DNA of 64,000 bases from NCBI GenBank assembly GCA_037903355.1, contig JBAJFE010000014.1:1364001-1428000 (forward strand), given 5' to 3'. Below, in pieces: positions 49,730-60,999 of the stretch. The notes below the pieces were generated by a model. It did no database searches and was not told the DNA's origin. It worked only from the letters and a program-made list of their open reading frames with translations. The position numbers were made by a program, and so were the translations under genes. This stretch comes from Trichuris trichiura. Taxonomy: Eukaryota; Nematoda; Enoplea; Trichinellida; Trichuridae. Position 1 is the stretch's first letter; each line of letters opens with the position of its first letter.

Positions 49730-51850
49730 TTGTATGAACCTGCGAAGAAGAACAAAATTTTAAAGCTATGCTGTTTGATTATGCCTTGGCGAAGCAGAGA
49801 GAATTCATGAAAATATAGTTTCACACGGTATGTAGCAGGTTCTAGATATAAAGAAAAAAATTTGTTTATCAGGGTTATTGTCAAATGAGTAATTAATTTA
49901 TTTACATTAAACGATGGTCAAATACGTGTGGGTAACTCTTAGACATGCACAGAAAAATGCAAGCTAAAAACAGCCTGTAACGTAATACCGATGGATCCAA
50001 AGCTGAAGAATGAACAAATGATTTCTACAAGTTTTTTAATAAACGCATTCGTGAATAGGTTTTTGCTGCTTATCTATCTCATCCGTTGCAGTCGATCAAA
50101 AAGCTATTGCAGACGGTAACGGTGGAATAAGTTAAAAGACTGTACATCTCAAAATAATATCTTTTCACCGTTAACATTTCTGTTTCGCAATTACCTAGTT
50201 TAAATGATTTCAGTTCATAGATTCAGAAGTTTATATTAACCCTGGAAGCTTATACTAACGAAGAAATCTCTACGTTGCGTCAGCAGTTGTTCCTATATTA
50301 CGATCGGTCCTCGTTTGCTGCACGCTGTTTGCATAGAGACGCTACGTAGCGCTCCCACCTTTATTTTTTTAATGTTTCTTTTGGAGCGTGAGCGAGGACT
50401 GTTTACACCATAAACGCCTTGAGCATTTAGCACAGCGTGAAGTACGTGACGCACACTAGATTGCAGTACTCAGACACAAGACAAAAGATTGAAACTGCAA
50501 TGTAGCGCTTCTTTCAGCTTTAGTATTAATATCTTCAATGTGTGTTAAAACAAAAAATAGGCTTCAGACGTTGCTGTAAATGATAGAATTAGATGCGAAA
50601 AACAAGATTTAAGCAAAGGTTCTTCGTGATATTGGTGAACTATTTTTCGCACACGCCAAGTCATTTGAAAAGCTATTTGATAGGGATGATCAAGTCTGAA
50701 CGAGTATCAGAGAAGAACATAGCGCCATGTGAAAACAATTTCGTTTCAGGCATCCTGGCAGAAAGCTTCCCGCCATTCAAGACTGCTTCTACTTCTACAA
50801 AGCGAATTCTTCTTTCGTACAAGTATTGAAACTATAGCACGCAACGGAAGAAAGACTGGAAATCAATTGAAAAACATTTTAAATTAAATTAAGCAAATAC
50901 TTCGTGCAGAAAATTTATTACGTAAACTTCTAGAGCTTCAGCATGTAGGGCCGTCTCCCCTTCCATTCATTTTGCCTTTGCGCGGCAGAGACGACAAGTC
51001 TAGCCTCTTCTCTTCATCACTTAGTGGGAAGACGATAAAAATTTGTATCCTTACATTTAAGGAAAAGTAATCAATCACCACGTAATGTAGTTATTAAATT
51101 GATCTGTTGTGTAGGCATGTGCCTACCCGTATATGTATTAATAATAAGTACATGGCAAGAACTACACCAGATGTTCTTGCGTCATGTCATTACCGTCACC
51201 GCCTAAGTATTCCCTTTACGAGTGCAATAATTCTGCGGAAGCGAGAAGCTTATTCGTATACAGGCAGAGCGGCGGTGATTTTGAATTGGAGTTTGTGTCT
51301 TAATAGTACAGCTTTAGAGTATTAAAGGTATTACGCAGATGTTTCACAGTGTAGATGCTCAGGGTAGCAAATCTTTTCCTCATTCAGCGGTCTGTTCATA
51401 GTTTTTGTCTGCTTTCGTTCTTACTGCCGCTTCATACGACGACACATTTTCATTTACTACTTACGGCTGCAGGCTGTTTGAACTAGTTCATTTATAACTT
51501 GTGATGCAAGTTTCTGAAGAGACTAGAAACGTAAGAATGGAACAGTACTAGTGGGTAACTCTCCACAGAGGGCCGTCGGTTCTCAAGCTTTTTCGTGCTA
51601 GTACCACCTAAGCCTTTCCAATGCCCCTAGCACGCTCCAGGGGTTTACAAAATGGTGAAAGAAGCCTTTGAACGCCGCTGTTTATTTTCGGTTGTTCCAA
51701 CGTCGAATGGACAATCTGAAACGCTGACTGAAGCCCGAATGCCTATTTATTCAAAGTGTACCGTCCTTGCGGTGTCTACTGAGCTTGAACTGGCTATGGT
51801 CAAGTTGCTGCAGTCAGCTGAATTGTTCCAGTGTTTTCTCTGCTTCTTTT
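49730..51850. other. Upstream region of EndoU gene C, otherwise empty
   Basis: No gene or named repeat recognised. The gene C promoter should lie at the left edge (49730-50000). Confidence 0.4.
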
Positions 51851-51896
51851 TTATGCGGATTGTGAGTCCCGTTGAAAAATTTTATTACTAATTTCT

Positions 51897-51937
51897 CCGT
51901 AGCTTTTGGGTCCAAACGCGACCCGTCATCAGCGGTC
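51897..51937 (-). ncRNA. Hammerhead-ribozyme-like motif, subfamily 1, one core change
   Basis: Minus strand: ACCG, CTGATGA, GGGTC with GACCC, then AAAA where GAAA is expected, AG/CT stem III, cleavage-site base A, CGG. Loss of the G of the GAAA box should reduce or abolish cleavage. Confidence 0.5.
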
Positions 51938-52284
51938 TTAAATTGACGTAATGAATAAAGTGCATGAGTAACGTACAAAGTGCAATAGCTGTTTAAAGGC
52001 AAGTGTTTTAAAGTGGGCTTTGTAGTTTTTCTTTGTCTGTCAGCAATTCGAGCGGGTGTATCCATTTAGTGTTTTCTTCTCCTTCCATGGTGGTTCTGAC
52101 ATAGTAACTTCAACCGTCGTTCCTTGCTCTCTCACATTTCCTTTTTCAAGATGTTATCCCTCATATCCCCTGGGCCTTCACTCGCCTTTCATTTATTAAC
52201 TTTGTAGCTTTAAGTCAATGGTGGTTCAAGTTGTTCTTATTGAATATGTCTGTTGAAACAAGTACGAAAACTTTTATTTTCTTT

Positions 52285-52324
52285 CCGCTGTTTTCGGGTC
52301 TTTTGTGACCTGTTTTCAGCGGTC
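52285..52324 (-). ncRNA. Decayed hammerhead-like motif
   Basis: Minus strand: ACCG, CTGAAAA (conserved G lost), AGGTC with GACCC (imperfect), GAAAACAG then CGG. Recognisable only through its relatives. Confidence 0.35.
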
Positions 52325-52869
52325 AAATTAACGAAATAACGAGTGTAGCACAATTATCGAAGATATTAAAATTTAAAAGAGCATGTTTTAAAGGGTGGGA
52401 ATTTTATGTGTTTGTCAGCAGCCTCATTTTTTAAAAGGGAAACTGAAAATTTTCTGCCGCCCTTTAAGTCCATTTATTGTTCTCATTCTTTGTGCAAATA
52501 TTTTAAGGAACAGCAGTCGGAGTGAGCAGTTATGCTCGACTGTAGTTCACTTATTCCTGCTCCCTGATCGCGGTTATATGTTGCGTTATGTCTAATGTAC
52601 AGAGCCACTTTAATCCGTCTTAAGTGTAGATTACTGGAGCGTTCCGAAAGCTGTGATAATAAAGTTGAGTGCATTGGTACTGTTCAAATTTTTTCCTAAT
52701 AATCGCTCATCCACCCGCTGGTAGAGCAATTGTTTCGTCTGAATTACAGATACCAAAGCAGATTAGAACGGGGAAAGCCGTAGAAGATCAAACACACTAT
52801 GAAACTCCAGCCCGTTACAAAGCATCCAGTTTTCAAAAGTTTTTCAGAGTATTAGTTGTTTCTCAAATG

Positions 52870-53540
52870 TAAACCCCCGAATTAGAAAGTGACATCTAGC
52901 TGTTCATTTTCACCGATTCTGTTTCCACTAAGTATTTAGAGTATTAATGTTAAAGTCAGATGACTGAACCCTGTTGAACTGACCCTTCCAAGTTCTCAGC
53001 TCATCTTGCGAGTCTGATGAAGTAACGTGCTATGGCGAGCTTGGTGATTCCGCCGTGGCCAAATAGTGCAGCTACGTTATGGGTTTGCTTTTATCGATGA
53101 ATGATAAGATTTGAACTCATGAAGCAAAAGCCTTCATTTTACCCGCTCGTCAAAGGCTATATCCGCTTTCATTAGGAAACATTTTTAAAGTGAAAGTCAG
53201 TAGCACAGAAGATCCCATATGAACACTTTCTATACAATATATAAATAGCTGAAATCTCGTGAACTTTTGAGTTATTAAGAAAACATATTAGTTAAAACTG
53301 CTCAGTGCGTTGCTGCTTTGCAGACAGATGAAAATACAGTCAGGCCCAGTATCTGCAGGTTTTGAGAAAACTTACGGCCGTTAGCAAAGAACGTCAACAT
53401 ATAAGATGCGTACGCCTGTTGTTGTGTGCTTACGAAAAGTTTAATTCATAAGCGAGGCATAGCTTAAAATGGAAGCGTAGTTAATGATGCTAATAATGGA
53501 AGGTTCTCACACAGTAATAGCAGCACAAAAACATTTGAAA
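52870..53540. other. Gene-free stretch, nothing recognised
   Basis: AT-rich; no frame, repeat or RNA recognised. Confidence 0.4.
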
Positions 53541-53544
53541 TAAT

Positions 53545-54125
53545 TTTTTTACGACAGCAGTAATGGAACTATGGGGTTGCTATTATTACAAGGACGTCTG
53601 AAGATTTATAATCAGAATTTCAGGACAAACAACTCTTAATTTGTCAGAACTGTTATTAGTGGTCTCAGAATTTGCCCTATTGTAGCAAAGGCATGATGAT
53701 CGACGTCTCGCTTTATTTCATCAGCAACAATGATAGGTAATGGATGCACAGAATTCTTGGCAATATCACAATATCGGCATAAACCTAACGTCACTTTAAA
53801 AAGAAAACGGATAACTTGAAGATAAACTTAGCCATACAAAGCAAGCTGACCTTTACTAGTAATTAACAGATATGCAACTTAAACATTGTGGTTTGAAAAA
53901 GCAACAATTCATGCCCTTCTTAGGGAACAGAGATGGACATCACATGTAATCATTATCTTACACAGAATATGTCACTCTTGGAATTATATAACTTTGTCTT
54001 TAAAATTGTTCATCTGCATTTCTAAGCTACTCACAACTGCGGATAGTGAAGACACTGGCTAAGCGTTTAATGTGTTGTCTCTGAAATTCTCTACCGCAAA
54101 TGTGGAGGTTTTGCTGTGCATTCAG
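53545..54125 (+). repeat. Diverged duplicate of the segment at 31100-31690
   Basis: Ordered blocks shared with 31.1-31.7 kb (GGCATGATGATC, ATCTTACACAG, CAACTGCGGATA). It lies about 0.7 kb beyond the 3' end of EndoU gene D. Confidence 0.6.
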
Positions 54126-54129
54126 GTAC

Positions 54130-54790
54130 AGAAACTTCTGCCACCCGCATCTTCATGGTTAATCTGTTCACCTTATTTCTTCAATGGGCAGGGTCGTTCA
54201 TATTCTTTTGACCTGGTAAGACAAATACCATGTTACTGAAATGATAGTTTTCTTGCTCCATTCCCGTAGACAGAGTTTCGTTGCTGCCACCTCTAGTCTG
54301 CTTCATGCTTTTTTATGATTATAACGGACAGCAGGTTTCACTTTCATGTCTTATCAGTTTATTTGACTTATTCCATCACCGCTTTTTAAAATACACTTTT
54401 TATGAAGCTTGGCAATGTTCAGTTCTTCACTCCACATTGCAAACCGACTCGGGTTAGCAGGAGACCAGCTGTCATGGAGCATGTGAATGTTTAGCAACGG
54501 CTCAGCGAAGACGATTTCTATTTATAAAAACTATAGGTACATATACTAAAATGCAAATTTTTGCCATGGTATTAGTAACAATAGTTAATGTATGAAAATA
54601 AGGCACAAAGATTGAACCAAAAAATTACATTTTTGAAAGCGGAAATTAGCAAAGGTACTAACTTAGCTGATGATAGAAAGGTTTCCTTAAGTCTACCACT
54701 TTTTCAGCATTTGATTGGACATAAGCTTTACAAAACTGGGATTTTACTGTTCCGCAGTTTTCCAACATCGTATAGTCATTATTCAGTAAT
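54130..54790. other. 3' flank of EndoU gene D
   Basis: No gene recognised; should contain the gene D 3' UTR. Confidence 0.4.
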
Positions 54791-54798
54791 TGAAGTTA

Positions 54799-56137
54799 TC
54801 ACTTTTTGCCTTTTCTTCTCCTCCGTCGGCGAGCACGTTTCCCTTTGCGAATCTGAGTTTCATTGTGACCTGTACCAAGTTCAGGGCCCCTGGTGTATTC
54901 AGGGCATACTTTATCTGCTTCTGGAAAACTGGTTGACAGGTAACGCGTGCCGTTCCTTTCGAGATGGCCAGAAGTGAACCTAATTCCACAGCCCTTGTAA
55001 ATTAATTTGCACTTTTTTCTGCCTGGGCGAAGCAGCGAACATAAGGTTGCTACAGCCATGTCGAACTCAGGACTGGAACCAAGAAACATACTGCTTGTAC
55101 TTTTCACTTTGTTATTCCAAGTGAACCCTATCGTAGCCATTGCAGCCTTCAAAACAATTCTGAAGGTCATTACAAAATGCAGGTTGTGCAAAAGAACGTT
55201 AATCCTGATTACTTGACAGTGCTATAAGGGTATATAATGATATTTATGTCAACAAAAAACAGATTACAGAGCAGTAGTGGAGGAAATTAAATGACATTCT
55301 GCGTATCGTCATGAGTCTATCAGCCTCAATTAGCCTTTTTCTTTTGATAATGTTAATGTTTTCTTTGGGAAACAGTTGACTTACCGACATTTTTCCTGTG
55401 TAACCTGTGTAATTCGCATGACCACTGGCTTCCAAAGTACCATATCTAATCCAGTTATGCAGTCCTGAAACCAGTCCTTTTTCCATTTCACCAACAAAAA
55501 CGTGTTCGAAGGCACTGCTGTCGATTACTTTTCTTCTTCGAGCGTACTCAGCAAACCATAAATTTTTTAACCATTCTTTAAAATCGTCTTCTGACTCCGT
55601 GATGAGCAATTCTGACCAAACAACTCGCGAATAATTTAATTCTGCTTATTCCGATGCTTAGCGCTTACCGAAACGTTGAAGAAACTTTTTGAGCAAATTC
55701 ATCACCTTAGTTTTAACAACCGTGTCTATGAAGTTATTTATTCTTGCCGCCTTTAGCTTGCCAGTTCTTTCAGGTGCACCAATTTGAGGTTCGAACATGT
55801 TCATTAACTGTAGAAAGGCTTTCACGGTTGGTTTTGATTTGTAGCTTTTGCTTACGAATGAGACGAACCTAAAAATATTCTGCTTAAATCCGTTTACCTT
55901 TCTCATCAGTCCCAACTTCTTCAGCGCGCTTCCTGTGCCTCTGAGTTGTTGGTAGTTAAAGTCAGTGTCATTTAGGCCGGCAGCATTAACGTCAGCTTTT
56001 TGCATTAGTTCCACTACATTTTTTATGTCATGGTCAGTCGCCTGCTGTTGCTCCCTGCCTGAGCTTATACGCCACATAAGAAAACATAACAGGAGAGCGA
56101 CAAGCGGTTGTAACTTCCATTTTCCACTTATGGACAT
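54799..56137 (-). CDS. EndoU-family secreted endoribonuclease (gene D)
   Basis: Exons 56137-55917, 55868-55669, 55611-55385 and 55146-54799 join in phases 2, 1, 0 into 331 residues; introns are 48, 57 and 238 bp. The first intron is a multiple of three without a stop, so unspliced sequence also reads through. Its donor is a weak GTTGGG, but the same position is used in genes C and E. Signal peptide WKLQPLVALLLCFLMWRISS. Active-site residues present: SSAFEHVFVGE, GLHNWIRY and Lys in NNKVKSTSS, then SSPEFDMAVAT. After the domain comes an extremely basic end (KGKRARRRRRRKGKK), which suggests binding to RNA or to acidic polysaccharide if secreted. Closest in structure to gene E. Confidence 0.88.
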
Positions 56138-56149
56138 TTCTCCTAGCAA

Positions 56150-58930
56150 ACCTGCAAAGAATAAGAGTGTATGGCCGCCAATCTATTTACTGAAAACGCT
56201 ATGAAACTGAGAAAAAATTTCTAATACAACTGCTATTATGAGGTTCTCCTGCACCTTCTATCGCGAAGGAGAGTTTGGTTTTTCGGTAAAAAGAGGTAAC
56301 GATAGGTACCTCTGAACACAGTTTAAAACTGTGGAAATTAAGGCAGCTTCAGATAATCTGTGGCAATCCAGGGTAGGCTGTTTCTTGCACCTAATGCTAC
56401 TGAATATGGTAGTTTAAATAGTGGTATGGAAACATTCCTGAAATTGTTTTAACTTTCTCATTCTGTCATGCTGGACAAGGCAGCATAGCACACATGTTCA
56501 TTGAACTTGCTACTAAATCAACTTGTTTCATATGTCTAAATAACTGCCATCTAAACAGGCTATTGCTACCGCTTATAAAACAACTTGTCTACACTATAGT
56601 GGAGGCGAAGATCAGCCTTATTCCGCGTTTGCAGCTTGCTGAGGGCACACACCTAATTTTGAAGTCTATTCAAATTTAACGACTTACTTCTTAATCCAAA
56701 CAATTTTGTCCGACGTCATTGCATTCTGCATTCTCTATGGACGCATTCACGTTCATTCATTCTTGTTTGCATCGCGACAGTGTCTCTCAAGTATACCTTA
56801 TTGACTTTATTCAGTTAGCACAACTGACGTGCTCACCCGCTTCTCTTTAGCGCGAGCGTTTGCTTTTCATACCTCATTTTGACGACATACTTTCACGTTA
56901 AAATAGCAGCCCTACGCTTATTCTATGCCCTTAACCGTTTCATAGATGCTCTTCTGTTAGTACCTGGAAAAAGACGAGATTTTTGTGGGGTATGCACATC
57001 AGCAACCTTCTATTAAATTATTGAAAACAATACGTATCGAAAAATGGCTACGCAAGCTTTCGTTGCATTTTCTGAAACAACTTGTTCTGGAGTAACGAGC
57101 TGTTAATGACGGCACAGCTTTCTCCTTCAGCATTGATATACGTTAGGGGCAACTTTTCCAATGCTTTCATAGTCTAAAGGTGGCGCCTGGCTGAAGTGAT
57201 ACAATCAAGTACCAAAGCCACATAAAATGAAGAATTGCTGAACAGATTAATCGTTGGTACTCAGACTGTTTGACCTTTTTGATACTCAATTTTATAGTCG
57301 AGTAGCAAAGTTGAAGAAACACATTTCTTGTTTCATAGCATTTTCTTTCGAAGGAACCTCTGTGACGAAAGGAAACATTCTTCAGATTGCATAATTTTCA
57401 CACCAGTTGTAAATACTTTAATTTGAGATTAATATTTTGCGCTAACCGAGAAACATTTTCTTTAAATTCTATTTAAAAGCTAAACACGGGTGAAACAAGC
57501 ACTTCATGTTATCTGGACAGCCTTCCTGAAATCTACGATATTTTTGAGAACTATTTGTCATAGACTTAGCGTTGTCTGATCCAGCGTATGTCGCTTCCTG
57601 AGCAAACGGTTTCTTCCACTACTTGCTGACTTCATTTACTTGAAACTGCTCTTGTTTTCTTTGAATAAACTTCTAATGGCACTTTAAACAAAGCGAGACA
57701 AAAACAATCAGAAAGCGTCGGCTGGCTTATTCAAGGTTGGCAGTGATAGCAGTTGACATTCGCCAATGACTGTAGGCCTAATGGGCATCTATTGTTAAAC
57801 CGATGACACTGTTCAAACCTCATTAAATTTTCCAGTTTCCATCAGCGCCAGCATCGTTTGTTGGTCATTATTGGAAGTTAATACACTTAGCAATTCAATT
57901 CAGTTTCAGCGAGTACGAAGCTACGATGATCTAATTGAAAAAGGAACTTCTTTCCAAGTTTAAGTTTTTTTACTACCCTTCATTCAAGCAAGACAAATGA
58001 GCTGCATGTCACAAAAAGAGGTTGTTCACTTACTTCGTTCCAAAGCTACGCAGACCCGTGATTCTTCATAATGGCATAAACTAATTCAGCGACCATTCTT
58101 GCACATTGCTGGTTGCCGACTATAAATAATATAATGCGGCAGTTTGTTTCTTGCTTTGTGCTGACTTTACTAGTGTTCAATAATGCTTTGTCTTTGGAAA
58201 CGTTGATGGAAGTACGGACTGCCATTCATAGTGTCGTAAGTGATTTGAGAGGGCGTTGACTCTTAACTTTATTGTTCCACAGTCAAACAAGTGTATAGCG
58301 TACAAGTAAACAAACACATGATAACACAAGAATATAGTACTACTAGAATTGGACGTTCTGTGATCACCTGCCATTTTGATTAAGTTAAATGTTCCCGGGG
58401 TTTTGTCAGACTATTATGTCAATATAGATGAATGTCTGTTGTTTACCGCACGTTCTAGCCAGAGGAGAACAGATATCGTGTCGAATACGCAGTCAGTCCG
58501 TTCCAGCACACATGTAGACATTTATTCATTTAAATCACTGCTTTTAAAAACGGTAAGTAGATTACTTCTATGTGTGAACTAACACTAAAATTTAAACCTT
58601 AAGTTCAATGTTCATAAACTTCAGCGAACAGAGTAGGCATTATTTGGTCATTGTAATTTTTGTGAGAGTTTTCGAGGTAGTAGCAGCACCTGAAGTTTAC
58701 TTTCACTAGCATTACATGTACCACCACTGATGACGAAGTATCAATGCCTTTATCCGGAAACTTCAATCAACGAAGAGGGCGCATATTGTATATCATATTT
58801 CTCAACCTCTTCCCTTCCAGTGCCTCTCCCGGGACGTCGCTAGAGCCATATAGAGTCGTAAATGCCGTTTGACCTCAGCGTTTGACGGTTTGATATAGCT
58901 GACAGGGAGCTTAAATTGCTAATTCGACCA
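56150..58930. other. Gene-free stretch, nothing recognised
   Basis: About 2.8 kb with short frames only and no clear repeat. The left edge should hold the gene D promoter. Confidence 0.4.
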
Positions 58931-58940
58931 AAAGTACCTT

Positions 58941-59491
58941 TTATTTCAGCGCGCACAGGGCTTGACTGACGCTGCAACTACCATGGCCAAACTCTGGCGA
59001 AACCCTCAGTCTTCTGGCGCCATGAGAATCACCGTTGCTTATAATCAACAAGCACACAAGGGTGTGCTACACAAAAAATGAAATTTGACTTAGCGGTTAT
59101 TCTATTGTTTAAACGTCTCATATGTACTGGGTCTTCGTGCAGCTTCATATGACCTTTTTTGAGTTTTTCAAACTAAATCAAACAAAATTCTTAGCAGCGG
59201 ACGGACGAGCAATTTATTAGAGAAATGTCAGTGAACAACTTACTTCAGTGTTTTCAGGACCACCTCCTCTACTCTTCAACGATGAGGGCTGCAAAAATTT
59301 TTGCACCTCTTCTGGGTATTTATAGGACTGGGAGGGCGGCAAAGAGGTATGAAGCAACACCTGTTTTTACTGATATGAGCATTCCTTATCACATTGACCT
59401 CCATCACTTGACATGGGTACTTGAAATGTTGTTGCGGATAAACAGGGGCTTCTTCGTCTTTCTGCGGTGGAAGTGGCTCACGAAAAAACAT
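58941..59491 (-). CDS. Unrecognised small three-exon gene
   Basis: Exons 59491-59408 (28 codons: MFFREPLPPQKDEEAPVYPQ, HFKYPCQ), 59327-59244 (28 codons: SYKYPEEVQKFLQPSSLKSR, GGGPENTE) and 59066-58941 (41 codons plus stop: HTLVCLLIISNGDSHGARRL, GHGSCSVSQALCALK). All introns are GT-AG and phase 0: 80 bp and 177 bp. The second donor is a strong GAA|GTAAGT and the last acceptor has a T-run (TTTTTTGTGTAG). AATAAA overlaps the stop. The 97-residue product has a proline- and acid-rich start, no signal peptide at its N-terminus and no known motif. The exons are too short to stand out as open frames; the consistent phase is the main support. Possibly only part of a longer gene. Confidence 0.45.
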
Positions 59492-59765
59492 TAATATGTT
59501 TCAGCTTTAGGTTATATGAACACTGAGTGCCATGCTTAACCACGGAGGAACTGTTCTTAGCCTTTTCCACGGTCCGTACTGGTCGTAGAGTTCGGGAGCA
59601 ACCACAATGCTTCTATTGAGCACAACGTCTTCTGTTTCCTATTGAGCTCTTCTTATGCAATTCTGTAACGCTGAGCGCATTCATGTGCTCCACAAATCTG
59701 CCAAATGAAGTATTGACCGTTTCCTCTATATAGGAGGCGCTGCAGCTACGTCTTATCCTGTAAAC

Positions 59766-60252
59766 CAGCCATTCTCAACGGGGGGCCTGGGGCCCCCAAG
59801 GGGGGCCGAGAGGGTGTCAGGGGGGGCTGAAATCGAAAATTTTTCAGAGGGGGGGGCCAGGAAGCCGTCAAGGGGGGCTGAGAAGCCTTATTGGAACAAG
59901 CGTAGTTAGATAGATCGGAAGGGTGAAAATTTATGCCAATTCTCTATAGAGGATTGGTTAACCCTTAGCAGCATCCCTTTATAGAGGATTGGCATAAATT
60001 CTCACTCGACTCGACGAAGTTGTTTCATTGTTAGTTTCGAAGAACCCCAAGTGCTCTTTTCAAAATGCTTTGACGACTATAAATTCGCATTGTATCATTG
60101 CATTAACTGGATCCTAGGAGGTTGCCGTTGAAAGCTGATTGGCTCCTATACAAAAAACGAAAAAATTAATCGACCAATAGGAAAAGGGGGGGCCTGGCAC
60201 CTGAGGACACCTTCCAAGGGGGGCCTAGCGCAGAAAAGGTTGAGAATGGCTG
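59766..60252. mobile_element. Non-autonomous hAT-type element (MITE)
   Basis: 487 bp, flanked by the exact 8-bp target duplication CTGTAAAC (59758-59765 and 60253-60260). Terminal inverted repeats begin CAGCCATTCTCAAC, the CAG..TTCTCAAC pattern of hAT transposons, followed by G-rich subterminal blocks (GGGGGGCC on both sides). No transposase is encoded. An internal near-palindrome pairs 59928-59952 with 59976-60000 (two mismatches in 25). The intact target duplication suggests a fairly recent insertion. Confidence 0.9.
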
Positions 60253-60876
60253 CTGTAAACGACTCAAGACCTTCATTCAACAGGGACTTTTACCTCACCG
60301 TTCCTAATCAAAGATCGTAGATGTGGGCAGAATCTGAAAAGAACAGGGAAACTACGCTACCGGATTAGTTGTCGCGCAGCTTTTCCTCCAGCCGTTGTAA
60401 TAAGGCAGAAAAATTGCTGCGCCTGAATCTATTAATACTTTGATGTCAAAGCAGTCTCTGTGAGCACGCAGTATTCGAGCACTTGTAGATACCTATTGCT
60501 GCGAAACACTGTAGCTCAGAATGTATGAAGTCGAGGTCACCAACTGCGACAGCGCTATCGAGCATACTTGCGGCAATGCTACTCTTTGCTAAGATGGCAT
60601 ACTGGGAGGGAACATATGAGTGCTTATGTAAATATGTTGGCTTCCTGTGTGTCGTAGTTCTCAGTCGCGTATTTTTTTCTAAAATTTTTAAAAATGACTT
60701 TATTGTGAACTATAATATGTTTCGAAAAACAGGATGTCTTTTAACAGGCTTGAATAGTTTCATAGTAGATCTTCAGATTCACGGGTTTTGCCTGTTGGGT
60801 GTATCTGTAAGTAAACTTCAAAATGCCCTACCAACGGATGGATGAGCAAATTGTTAGAGAAATTACAGAACAAAAT

Positions 60877-60919
60877 GAATACCGTACGTTTCGGAACTGC
60901 TCGTGTTCCGTCGTCAGCC
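60877..60919 (-). ncRNA. Hammerhead-ribozyme-like motif, subfamily 2 (minus copy)
   Basis: CTGACGA, GGAAC/GTTCC stem, GAAA, AC/GT stem III, A at the cleavage site, then CGGT. The upstream strand here is GAGG, so stem I would be only one pair: core intact but stem I lost. Confidence 0.5.
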
Positions 60920-60945
60920 TCATGTTCCGTCGTCACCTCCCCAAC

Positions 60946-60986
60946 ACTGCTGACGACGGAACACGAGCAGTTCCGAAACGTACGGT
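60946..60986 (+). ncRNA. Hammerhead-ribozyme-like motif, subfamily 2 (plus copy)
   Basis: Same core as the minus copy. Stem I pairs ACTG with CGGT (one G-U pair), so the whole fold is possible. Predicted cleavage after the A of GTA at about 60982. Confidence 0.65.
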
Positions 60987-60999
60987 ATTCATTTTGATC

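Larger units (their letters stand above)
51854..52800 (-). mobile_element. Penelope-like element remnants
   Basis: From high to low coordinates: a plus-oriented terminal block (about 52655-52800, hairpin at 52705-52727), the minus-strand tail of the GIY-YIG endonuclease (about 52629-52483, LRRIKVALYIRHNATYNRDQ), a broken hammerhead-like motif (52285-52324) and a better one (51897-51937), then GTCCCGTTGAA as in the foldbacks. The order matches the element at 5974-6623 with extra terminal copies. Coding capacity is lost. Confidence 0.65.

Noticed and set aside
58725..58775. CTGATGA followed by a GAAAC-like string, resembling a hammerhead
   Set aside because: No hairpin connects the two boxes and no CCG/CGG stem is present.
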